NCBI RefSeq assembly: GCF_000426525.1
Contig: NZ_AUFN01000011.1
Location: 1 to 64,000, forward strand
From: Nocardioides alkalitolerans DSM 16699
GTDB lineage: Bacteria > Actinomycetota > Actinomycetes > Propionibacteriales > Nocardioidaceae
Reading direction: 5' to 3'
Length of the DNA: 64,000 nt
Under the pieces are notes generated by a model. That model saw only the letters and a program-made list of their open reading frames with translations, made no database searches and had not been told where the DNA came from. The position numbers and the translations under genes were made by a program. The number at the start of each line of letters is the position of its first letter. Position 1 is the first letter of the stretch. Of this stretch, positions 17,258 to 24,768 are shown piece after piece.

Positions 17258-17632
17258 GTGGACGTCACCACCGAGCAGACCCCCTTCCGCGTCACCCCCG
17301 AGGCGTGGAAGGGCCTCCCCCGCATGGAGGACTACCCGGAGTCCGAGGGCTACATCGGCGACGTCTACGAGAACCCAGACGGCAGCGAGATGTGCAGCGG
17401 CTTCTTCGAGCTCAAGGCCTCCGACGCGCCGCTCGTCTACCACTACCAGTACGACGAGATGAAGGTCGTGCTCGAGGGCGAGTTCCTCCTCGAGAACGTC
17501 GACACCGGGCAGAAGCAGGTCGCGAAGGCGAAGGACGCCATCTTCTTCCCGAAGGGTTCCAAGATCGCGTTCTCGACGCCGTCGTACGCGCTGGCCTTCT
17601 ACACCGGCCACCGCGACGGCGAGCTGCTCTGA
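17258..17632 (+). CDS. Cupin-domain protein (EutQ/DUF861-like)
   Basis: A 124-residue single-domain cupin. The first cupin motif reads LVYHYQYDEMKVVLEGEFLLEN and the second is degenerate (KDAIFFPKGSKIAFSTPSYAL). One metal-ligand His is visible (YHYQ) but the canonical HxH pair is not, so metal binding is uncertain. The start is GTG behind CGGAG. It stands 25 nt before the first dmmA-like gene and reads into it, so it is probably the first gene of the amine operon. Role unknown: a small-molecule sensor, or an accessory to the monooxygenase, would fit its place. Confidence 0.75.
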   Translation: MDVTTEQTPFRVTPEAWKGLPRMEDYPESEGYIGDVYENPDGSEMCSGFFELKASDAPLVYHYQYDEMKVVLEGEFLLENVDTGQKQVAKAKDAIFFPKGSKIAFSTPSYALAFYTGHRDGELL

Positions 17633-17657
17633 GCGCGGACGCGGGGAGCCAGGGGAC

Positions 17658-18245
17658 ATGACCGTCGAGGCCGTGCGGCCCGGACCCGTGCAGCCCACAC
17701 CGGCGACCGCCGAGCCCGTGCTCGGCCTGCCGGTGTGGCCGGCCGAGCCCGAGCCGGTGGACGCGAGCGGCACGTCGTACCTCGTCGTCGCCCTCGGCAC
17801 CGCGCCCCGCACGGCCACGGTCGCGGCGGACTGGGTGCGGGCGGCCGAGGGGCGCGCGCCGACCCGGCTGGTGGTCGCGGACGACCTCGACGCCGGCCGG
17901 TCCGACCTCGAGGCGGCGCTGACGGCGGCGCGCACCGGCGTGCGGATCATGCTGGTCGGCGGCCAGTGCGACGTGCTGCTGGGCCTCGCGCTGGCGCGGG
18001 CGTACGGCGCGGGCGAGGCCGAGCTGCGCAGCTTCGCCGTCGACGGTGCCGCCGCGGCGGCGGGCGAGGCGACCGACCTCCCCGTCTACTGCGCCCACTG
18101 CCGCGACACCCACCGGGTGCACGCGCCGTACGGCGGGGAGGCCACCTGCCCCGGCTGCGCCCGCCACCTCGAGATCCACCACCACCTCTCCGCGTCCCGT
18201 GGCTCCTTCCTCGCCTCCGACGCCCGCGCCCGGGACCTCGCATGA
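17658..18245 (+). CDS. dmmA: Dimethylamine monooxygenase subunit DmmA-like protein, copy 1
   Basis: A 195-residue protein with a poorly conserved alpha/beta N-terminal part and a C-terminal zinc-ribbon-like segment: YCAHC (Cys145, Cys148) and CPGC (Cys164, Cys167), then ARHLEIHHHLSASRGSFL. This pattern is the DmmA-like C-terminal domain of heme-dependent dimethylamine monooxygenases. It is thought to be a small subunit of the enzyme complex; whether it binds Zn or a cluster is not known to me. It overlaps the reductase gene by ATGA (4 nt), so translation is coupled. Subunit naming varies in the literature, so the symbol is by homology. Confidence 0.78.
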   Translation: MTVEAVRPGPVQPTPATAEPVLGLPVWPAEPEPVDASGTSYLVVALGTAPRTATVAADWVRAAEGRAPTRLVVADDLDAGRSDLEAALTAARTGVRIMLVGGQCDVLLGLALARAYGAGEAELRSFAVDGAAAAAGEATDLPVYCAHCRDTHRVHAPYGGEATCPGCARHLEIHHHLSASRGSFLASDARARDLA

Positions 18246-19291
18246 GCGCCCCGGCGGTGGAGAGGGCGGTCGAGCGCTACCCCGCCCACCTCCACCCGGC
18301 GTACGCGACCGGCGTGCGCAGCCTGCGGGTGGTCGAGGTGGTCCGGCTCACCGACACGGTGCGCCACGTGGTGCTCGAGGCGCCCGACGGGGGCGTGCTG
18401 GCGTCGTACGAGCCCGGCGCCCACCTCGTCGTCACCACCTTCCCCGAGGTGCTGCCCACCGAGGCCGACCAGACGGAGAAGCGCAACGCCTACTCGTTGA
18501 CGGGCGACGGGGTGAACCCGCGGCGGTACGCCGTCTCGGTGCTGCGCCGCGGCGACGGCGGCGGGTCCGACTGGGTGCACGACGCGCTCGCGGTCGGCGA
18601 CCTCGTCGAGGTCGAGGGCCCGCGCTCCAGCTTCGCGCCGCGCCACGACCAGCGGCACGCCCTGCTCGTCGCCGGAGGCATCGGGGTCACCCCGGTGCTC
18701 TCGCACGCCCGGGCGGTCGTCCGCTGGGGCGGCACCTGCGAGATCGTCTACTCCTACCGACCCGGCCACGGCGCGCACCTCGAGGACCTCCGGGCCCTCG
18801 CCGCCCGACCCGGCGTCACGCTGCACGAGGCCACGACCGTCGAGCACACGGCCCGGGTGCTCGCCGAGCGCTTCGCCGACCAGCCCCTCGGCACGCACGC
18901 CTACGCCTGCGGCCCGGTGCCGATGCTCGACGCGTACGTCGACGCGGCCGCCGCCGCGGGCTGGCCCGAGGGGCGGGTGCACCTCGAGCGGTTCACGGCG
19001 CCCGAGCTCGACGCCGGGGTGCCCTTCACGGCGACGGTGGCCTCCACCGGGCAGCGGCTCGCCGTACCGCCCGGCACCAGCCTGCTGACCGCGCTGCTCG
19101 ACGCCGGCCACGAGGTGGCCAACCTGTGCCGCCAGGGCGTCTGCGGGGAGTGCCTCGTGCCCGTGCGGTCCGGTGCGCTGGAGCACCGCGACCTCGTCCT
19201 GTCCGAGTCCGAGAAGTCAGCCGGCGACCGGATGCTCAGCTGCGTCTCCCGTGGCGGGCACGCCGGCGCCGAGATCGAGGTGGACCTCTGA
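18242..19291 (+). CDS. PDR/VanB-type flavin-2Fe-2S reductase of the amine monooxygenase, copy 1
   Basis: A 349-residue electron-transfer subunit. The flavin domain has RNAYSLTGDG (RxYS-type motif); the pyridine-nucleotide domain has LLVAGGIGVTPVLSHA and YACGPVPMLDAYV; the C-terminal plant-type ferredoxin domain has Cys296, Cys301, Cys304 and Cys334 (CRQGVCGEC...MLSC). It should pass electrons from NAD(P)H through flavin and the 2Fe-2S cluster to the heme demethylase coded next. It overlaps the neighbours on both sides (4 nt and 1 nt), so subunit dosage is coupled. The nucleotide preference cannot be read here. Confidence 0.87.
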   Translation: MSAPAVERAVERYPAHLHPAYATGVRSLRVVEVVRLTDTVRHVVLEAPDGGVLASYEPGAHLVVTTFPEVLPTEADQTEKRNAYSLTGDGVNPRRYAVSVLRRGDGGGSDWVHDALAVGDLVEVEGPRSSFAPRHDQRHALLVAGGIGVTPVLSHARAVVRWGGTCEIVYSYRPGHGAHLEDLRALAARPGVTLHEATTVEHTARVLAERFADQPLGTHAYACGPVPMLDAYVDAAAAAGWPEGRVHLERFTAPELDAGVPFTATVASTGQRLAVPPGTSLLTALLDAGHEVANLCRQGVCGECLVPVRSGALEHRDLVLSESEKSAGDRMLSCVSRGGHAGAEIEVDL

Positions 19292-20337
19292 TGACCGTCA
19301 CGACCGTGCGCCCGTTCCCGACCCGCGGCCACACCGCGCGCCTGCCGTGGCCCTTCCCCGACGACCTCACCGAGTTCCGCTACTCGGTCAACGTCGAGCC
19401 CGCCCGCGTCGTGCGGCGCACGGCGGCCGGGGAGTGGGGCGCCCACATCGTCGACCTCGGCGGCGAGGAGTACGGCGCGATCATGGCCGACCGGCGCCGC
19501 ATCCTCGACGCGGACCCGACCCGGGTGCGCGTCATGCCCGGCATGGCGCCGGCGTGCTGGGACCTGCTCGTCTACTACCTGCGCGACCTCGCGGCGTCGT
19601 ACCCCCACCTGATGGAGCTCGACGAGACCGCGACCCCGGCGGGCGACCGCTTCCACTGGCGCAACCACGCGCTCGGCACCGACCAGGTCTTCGTGCTCGG
19701 CGACGCCGCGTCGCTGCCGTGCGACCCGATGACGTTCCTCGGCCGCGAGGTCCCCGACGACCTGCTGCTGGTGAAGGAGCGCGACGGCCGGCTCCACTTC
19801 GACGCCGGGCTGGTGACGTTCGCGGCGGCGTGGTCGGTGTCGTTCGACGTCGGCATGAGCATGGACGAGATCCACCAGCCCGTGCCGGGGCTGACGCGGG
19901 CCGGCATCACGTCGCGGGCCGAGCAGTTCCTGCGCCGCCTGCCCGCCGACCAGGTCTACCGCCGCGTCAACTGGACGCTCTCGGCGTCCGGCACGCGCAA
20001 GCTCGACGTCAGCCTCGAGGAGCTGCCGGAGTGGGGCACCGACATCCCCGCGCTGGTGCGCGACGAGGACTGGGGGCGGCTGCAGCTGCGCATCGAGGTG
20101 GAGCACTTCGTGCGGCTGCCCATGACGGGGGCGGTGACGTTCAACATCCGCACCCACATGACCTCGCTGGAGGAGATCCGGCAGGTGCCGGCCTGGCGCG
20201 ACCAGCTCGCGCGGGTCGTGCTCGAGTTGCCCGACGACATCGCCGCCTACAAGGGATTCCTCGACTACCGCGAGCCCGCGATGGCCTGGCTCACCGCGCC
20301 CGTGGGTGCTGCTCCCCACGTCGGCGGTGCCGGGTGA
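19291..20337 (+). CDS. Heme-dependent oxidative N-demethylase (DUF3445), copy 1
   Basis: A 348-residue protein of the HODM alpha-subunit family (formerly DUF3445), the catalytic subunit of bacterial dimethylamine monooxygenase. In this family a PAS-like fold binds heme and oxidises a secondary N-methylamine to a primary amine and formaldehyde. Recognisable blocks are RYSVNVEPARVVRR near residue 30, the central GDRFHWRNHALGTDQVFVLGDA, LVTFAAAWSVSFDVGMSMDEIHQPVPGL and QVYRRVNWTLS. I cannot point to the axial heme ligand with certainty. The start ATG overlaps the reductase stop (TGATG). It ends the first of two homologous three-gene sets; 175 nt without an ORF follow. Confidence 0.85.
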   Translation: MTVTTVRPFPTRGHTARLPWPFPDDLTEFRYSVNVEPARVVRRTAAGEWGAHIVDLGGEEYGAIMADRRRILDADPTRVRVMPGMAPACWDLLVYYLRDLAASYPHLMELDETATPAGDRFHWRNHALGTDQVFVLGDAASLPCDPMTFLGREVPDDLLLVKERDGRLHFDAGLVTFAAAWSVSFDVGMSMDEIHQPVPGLTRAGITSRAEQFLRRLPADQVYRRVNWTLSASGTRKLDVSLEELPEWGTDIPALVRDEDWGRLQLRIEVEHFVRLPMTGAVTFNIRTHMTSLEEIRQVPAWRDQLARVVLELPDDIAAYKGFLDYREPAMAWLTAPVGAAPHVGGAG

Positions 20338-20512
20338 ACGAGATCACCGGGGTCGCGCGGGCCGTCGCCGCCGCGGAACACGCCCTTCACGCCCGCGAAA
20401 CACCCCCGCGGTCGACTGACGACCCTCGGGGACCACTGACCTCCGGCGCCCGGCGCCGCACGACCTGCCGCACGAGCCCACGCACGACCCGATGCCCCCG
20501 GGGAGGGACGCC

Positions 20513-21076
20513 ATGGTGAGCCTGAGCCAGACCAGCCTGCCGACCTGGGCCCACACGCCCCAGGTCGAGCCCGTCGACCCGACCGGTCGCGTCCACACGC
20601 TCGTCGGCGTGACGGGTGACGGGGCCGAGGGCGACAGCCCGACGGGTACGGCGGTCCGCGAGGTCGTCGCCGGCTGGCAGGCGGCGTCGGGCTCCGCCAC
20701 CCTCCACGTGCACCTGTGCGCCGACGTGGCCGCCGGGATCGCCGCGCTCGAGGCGGACCTCGTGTCCGCCCGCGTCGGCCACCGCGTGCTCGTCGCCGGA
20801 ACCGCCGACGCGTGCCTCGCCGTCCGCGCCGCCGCCGTGCGGGCCGGGCTGGCCGACGACGAGCTGCGCTTCGGGGTCGTCGCCGCCGACGTGCGCACCG
20901 TCTGGTGCGTCCACTGCTCCGCCACGACCGCCGCCGCGGTCGGGCTCGACGAGGACCTCACCTGCTCCGGCTGCGCGCGCACCCTCGTCGTCTACCCGCA
21001 CGTCTCGCGTCGGACGGGCCACCACCTCGGCTTCATGGTCGACGCCGAGGACCAGCCGTGGGAGGTGCCGGCGTGA
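20513..21076 (+). CDS. dmmA: Dimethylamine monooxygenase subunit DmmA-like protein, copy 2
   Basis: A 187-residue homologue of the protein at 17658, clearly related only in the C-terminal half: WCVHC (Cys132, Cys135) and CSGC (Cys151, Cys154), followed by ARTLVVYPHVSRRTGHHLGFMVDAE. This copy keeps the family's usual VSRRxGxxxGF tail better than copy 1. Start is ATG 20513 with GGGAGGG upstream; an ATG at 20492 lacks such a site. It overlaps the next gene by GTGA. The own ribosome site and the 175-nt gap suggest it may also be transcribed separately from set 1. Confidence 0.8.
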   Translation: MVSLSQTSLPTWAHTPQVEPVDPTGRVHTLVGVTGDGAEGDSPTGTAVREVVAGWQAASGSATLHVHLCADVAAGIAALEADLVSARVGHRVLVAGTADACLAVRAAAVRAGLADDELRFGVVAADVRTVWCVHCSATTAAAVGLDEDLTCSGCARTLVVYPHVSRRTGHHLGFMVDAEDQPWEVPA

Positions 21077-22119
21077 GCACGATGACCGCCACCAGCCCCA
21101 CCGCCCTGACCGCCACCGCCCTGCCGGCGGGCGCCCGGCTCACGCTGGTCGTCGCCGCGCTCGACGACACCGTGCCGGGGGTCCGGAGCCTCACCCTGGC
21201 CCGGCCTGACGGGGCCGTGCTCCCGTCGTACACGCCCGGCAGCCACGTCGTCGTCGAGATCCCGGCGGGGGAGGGGCGCGCCCGTCGCCTCGCCAACGCC
21301 TACTCGCTGACGGGCGAGAGCGTGCACCCGACGACGTACGCGATCTCGGTGCTGCGGTGCGACCCCGAGTCCGGCGCCGCGGGCGGCTCGGCCTGGATCC
21401 ACACGCTCGGCCTCGGCGACACCCTCACCGTCACCGCGCCCCGCAGCGCGTTCGCGCCCGTGCAGCTCGCCACCCGCCACCTGCTCGTCGGGGCCGGCAT
21501 CGGCATCACGCCGCTCGTCTCCCACCTCCGCTCGGCCCTGCGCTGGGGCCGGGACGTCCAGCTGCTCCAGGTCAGCCGCGAGGGGTACGGCGCCCACGTC
21601 GACGAGGTGCGCGCGCTCGGCGGCGACCGCGTGACGGTGCTCGGCGACCGCGCCGCGCTGGCCGCGCACCTGGGCCCGCTGCTGGCCGACCAGCCGATCG
21701 GCACCCACCTCTACACCTGCGGGCCGACCGCCTTCATGGACGCCGTCGTCGCCACCGCCCGCGACCTCGGCTGGCCGCCCAGCCGCGTGCACCTCGAGCA
21801 CTTCGGTCTCGACGCGCTCGACCCGGGCGACCCCTTCACCGTGGCCGTCGACGGCGGTCCGACGCTCGCCGTGCCGTCCGGCACCAGCCTCCTCGAGGCG
21901 CTCGAGGAGCACGGCTACGACGTGCCGAACCTCTGTCGCCAGGGCGTCTGCGGCGAGTGCCGGCTGGGCGTCGTGCCGGCCGCGAGCACCGGCGTGCACC
22001 ACCGCGACCTGTTCCTCGGCGACGACGCGAGGGCCGCCGGCGACTGCGCCATGGCCTGCGTGTCGCGCGCGCTGACCGACGCGGCCACGGGCCGCGCCCA
22101 CCTGGAGGTCTCCCTGTGA
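21073..22119 (+). CDS. PDR/VanB-type flavin-2Fe-2S reductase of the amine monooxygenase, copy 2
   Basis: A 348-residue homologue of the reductase at 18242 with the same three domains: flavin (ANAYSLTGES), nucleotide (LLVGAGIGITPLVSHL, YTCGPTAFMDAVV) and C-terminal 2Fe-2S (CRQGVCGEC at Cys288, Cys293, Cys296; last Cys in AMACVSR). GTG at 21073 is preferred because it overlaps the dmmA stop; an ATG nine bases later is possible. Copy 1 has GGIGVTP where this copy has GAGIGITP, and the linker sequences differ widely, so the duplication is old or the sets were acquired separately. Confidence 0.87.
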   Translation: MSTMTATSPTALTATALPAGARLTLVVAALDDTVPGVRSLTLARPDGAVLPSYTPGSHVVVEIPAGEGRARRLANAYSLTGESVHPTTYAISVLRCDPESGAAGGSAWIHTLGLGDTLTVTAPRSAFAPVQLATRHLLVGAGIGITPLVSHLRSALRWGRDVQLLQVSREGYGAHVDEVRALGGDRVTVLGDRAALAAHLGPLLADQPIGTHLYTCGPTAFMDAVVATARDLGWPPSRVHLEHFGLDALDPGDPFTVAVDGGPTLAVPSGTSLLEALEEHGYDVPNLCRQGVCGECRLGVVPAASTGVHHRDLFLGDDARAAGDCAMACVSRALTDAATGRAHLEVSL

Positions 22120-23162
22120 CGATCACCCACCCGCCCACCGCGACCGACGGGGCGACGATCTCGGCGCCCGACCTCGTCGCCGGCTTCCCGTTCCCCTTCC
22201 CGAACGAGATCTACCGCTACTCGACCAACGTCGAGCCGGCCCGGGGTGCCGTCCCGACGCCCGCCGGGCAGTGGGGCACCGCCGTCGTGGACGTCGACTC
22301 CGAGTACGGCGCGGAGCTCGCCGAGCGGGCCGCGATCCTCGAGCGCGACCCGTCGCGCTCCGCCGTGCTGCCCCACATGGACGTCGCGGCCTGGGACGCG
22401 ATGCTCTGCCTCATGCGCGAGCTGGCGCTCTCGCGCCCCGAGTCGTTCGGGCTCGAGCTGCTCGACCCGACCGGGCCGGGCGGCGCGCGCCCGTCGTACC
22501 GCTGGCGCAACGACCTCCTCGCGATCGACCACGTCTTCACGCTCGGCGACGCCACGTCGCTGCCGGCCCCGCCGCTGGCGTGGATCGCGGGCCAGGTGCA
22601 GGAGGACATCGTGCTGCTCGACCAGCGCGACGGCGTCCTGCACGGCGACGCCGGCGTCGTCACCTTCGCGGCCGACTGGTCGTTCGGCTTCGACGTCGGG
22701 ATGACGTTCCTCGAGATCCACGGACCGGTGCCGCGGATCCACGCCGAGGGCGTCATCACGCGGGCCCACGAGTTCCTCCTGAACCTGCAGCCGAACGAGA
22801 CCTACCGCCGGACGAACTGGACGCTCACGATCGGCCGGCGCCTCGACGTCTCCACCGAGCTCTACCCCGAGTGGGGGCCGGACCGCGAGATGGTCCAGAC
22901 CCTCGACGACGACGCCTTCGGGCGCCTCGTGCACCTCCGCACGGAGGTGCAGCACCTCATCCGGCTCCCCGAGTCGGGTGCGGTCATGTTCCTCATCCGC
23001 AGCTACATGCTGCCCTTCGCCGACCTGGCCCGGGTCGAGCCGTGGCGGGCCCGGGCCGCCCACGTCATCGCGGAGCTGCCCGAGGACATGGCCGACTACA
23101 AGGGCATCGCCAAGTACCGCCATCGCGCCGCAGCGTGGCTGCGCGAGTTCCCGCACCACTGA
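22116..23162 (+). CDS. Heme-dependent oxidative N-demethylase (DUF3445), copy 2
   Basis: A second 348-residue HODM alpha-type protein, the same length as copy 1 but well diverged. Shared blocks are RYSTNVEPARG, RPSYRWRNDLLAIDHVFTLGDA, VVTFAADWSFGFDVGMTFLEIHGPVP and ETYRRTNWTLT, and the C-terminal MADYKGIAKYRHRAAAWL. Start GTG overlaps the reductase stop. Two different catalytic subunits, each with its own reductase, may serve different amines (for example dimethylamine and another N-methyl compound) or different induction states. The ammonium/methylammonium channel gene follows 39 nt later. Confidence 0.86.
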   Translation: MTITHPPTATDGATISAPDLVAGFPFPFPNEIYRYSTNVEPARGAVPTPAGQWGTAVVDVDSEYGAELAERAAILERDPSRSAVLPHMDVAAWDAMLCLMRELALSRPESFGLELLDPTGPGGARPSYRWRNDLLAIDHVFTLGDATSLPAPPLAWIAGQVQEDIVLLDQRDGVLHGDAGVVTFAADWSFGFDVGMTFLEIHGPVPRIHAEGVITRAHEFLLNLQPNETYRRTNWTLTIGRRLDVSTELYPEWGPDREMVQTLDDDAFGRLVHLRTEVQHLIRLPESGAVMFLIRSYMLPFADLARVEPWRARAAHVIAELPEDMADYKGIAKYRHRAAAWLREFPHH

Positions 23163-23201
23163 GAACACCGGCTCACGCCGTACACCCGAGGAGACACACC
23201 C

Positions 23202-24563
23202 ATGCCCGCAGCAGACGTCGCGTGGATGCTCGCCGCGCTGGCGCTCGTCATCATCATGTTCCCCGGCATCGCCCTCTTCTACGGGGGCATGGTGGGCAGC
23301 AAGAACGCGCTCAACATGATCATGATGACGATGAGCACCCTCGCCACGGTGACCGTCCTCTACGTGCTCTTCGGCCACGGACTCGTCGTCGGCGACTCCG
23401 TCGGCGGTTGGGGCATCATCGGCAACCCCGACGGCTACCTCGGCTTCCTGGGGATCTACGAGGATCCCGGTGAGGCCCAGCTGGTCGACCCCTACTGGTT
23501 CGCCTTCTACATCCTGTTCGCCGCGATCACGGTCGCCATCGTCGCCTCGGGCGCCGTGGGCCGCATGAAGTTCGGCGGCTGGCTCGTCTTCTCGGCGGTC
23601 TGGGCGACGCTCGTCTACTTCCCGCTCGGCCACTGGGTCTTCGCGTTCGACGGCGAGGGCACGCAGGGCGGCTGGCTGCGCAACGACCTCGGCCTGCACG
23701 ACTACGCCGGCGGCACCGCGGTGCACATGTCGGCCGGTCTCGGTGCGCTCGCCCTCGCGATGGTGCTCGGCCCGCGCAAGAACATGGGCTCCAAGCCGCA
23801 CAACCTGCCGCTCGTGCTCCTGGGCGCCGGCCTGCTGTGGATGGGCTGGTTCGGCTTCAACGGCGGTACGGCGGGCGGCGCGAACTTCCTCGCCCAGTAC
23901 GCCGTGATGACGACCCTCATCGCGGGCGCCACCGGCATGATCGGCTTCTGCCTCGTCGAGAAGATCCGCGACGGCGCGCCGACGACGCTCGGCATGTGCT
24001 CCGGCATCATCGCCGGCCTCGTCGGCATCACGCCGTCGGCCGACGCGGTCGACGCCCTGGGCGCGATCTTCGTGGGTGTCGCCGCCGGTGCCTTCGTCGC
24101 CTGGGCCTGCACCTGGAAGGGCAAGCTCGGCATCGACGAGACGCTCGACGCGTTCGCCGTGCACGGCATGGGCGGCATCGTCGGCTCGCTCTGCGTCGTG
24201 CTGATCGGCTACGAGGGCTCGCCCGCGGGCATCGAGGGCGTGCTGTTCGGCGGCAGCTGGGACTTCGCCTGGCGCGAGGTCGTCGCCATCCTCGCGACCT
24301 GCGGCTACGCCTTCGGCGTGACCTGGATCATCGCCAAGGTGCTCGACAAGACCATGGGCCTGCGCGTCGACGAGGAGGCCGAGTTCGCGGGCCTCGACCT
24401 CTCGCTGCACTCGGAGTCGGCGTACGACATCGAGCGCTCCGGCGGCTCGCTCGGCGAGAGCCGCACCGACCGCCTCGTCGGCCCCCCGAGCGCGGAGCGG
24501 ATCGCCGCCCTCGCCGAGGAGTCGAAGAAGGCCGAGGACGACGGGTCGCGGACACCCGCCTGA
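23202..24563 (+). CDS. amt: Ammonium transporter (Amt family)
   Basis: A 453-residue membrane protein with eleven hydrophobic helices and the Amt signature DYAGGTAVHMSAG (first pore His). The second pore His is in AVHGMGGIVGSL. The N-terminal helix starts ADVAWMLAALALVIIMFPG without a cleaved signal. The cytoplasmic tail (about residues 385-453) is long and charged. Amt channels take up ammonium and often methylammonium. Its place between the N-demethylase sets and the glutamate-methylamide ligase suggests uptake of ammonium or methylamine for this pathway rather than a general glnK-amtB role; no glnK gene is adjacent. A strong terminator follows at 24581. Confidence 0.92.
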   Translation: MPAADVAWMLAALALVIIMFPGIALFYGGMVGSKNALNMIMMTMSTLATVTVLYVLFGHGLVVGDSVGGWGIIGNPDGYLGFLGIYEDPGEAQLVDPYWFAFYILFAAITVAIVASGAVGRMKFGGWLVFSAVWATLVYFPLGHWVFAFDGEGTQGGWLRNDLGLHDYAGGTAVHMSAGLGALALAMVLGPRKNMGSKPHNLPLVLLGAGLLWMGWFGFNGGTAGGANFLAQYAVMTTLIAGATGMIGFCLVEKIRDGAPTTLGMCSGIIAGLVGITPSADAVDALGAIFVGVAAGAFVAWACTWKGKLGIDETLDAFAVHGMGGIVGSLCVVLIGYEGSPAGIEGVLFGGSWDFAWREVVAILATCGYAFGVTWIIAKVLDKTMGLRVDEEAEFAGLDLSLHSESAYDIERSGGSLGESRTDRLVGPPSAERIAALAEESKKAEDDGSRTPA

Positions 24564-24580
24564 CCCCCGCCCACCCTGCT

Positions 24581-24616
24581 CGCGCCCCCGTCGGTCCTCG
24601 GACCGGCGGGGGCGCG
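24581..24616 (+). terminator. Terminator after amt
   Basis: A 16-bp stem with one wobble pair (24581-24596 and 24601-24616) and a 4-nt loop. It ends the dmm-dmm-amt unit. Confidence 0.8.
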
Positions 24617-24768
24617 GTGCGTGGGGATCGCCACCCATGTCGTACGACGAGGGGGCGCTGCGGCGCCGAGCCTTCGGCGGGCGGGGGCCGACCGTTCACC
24701 GGTCGTTCGCCCGACGCGAGCCGGGCTGCGCGAGGTTGACGCGGATCCCCTCCGCGAAAGGCACCCCC

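Noticed and set aside
21915..24638. A 907-codon minus-strand frame opposite the second N-demethylase and amt
   Set aside because: Antisense to two strongly supported genes; low-complexity Arg/Glu/His-rich sequence.
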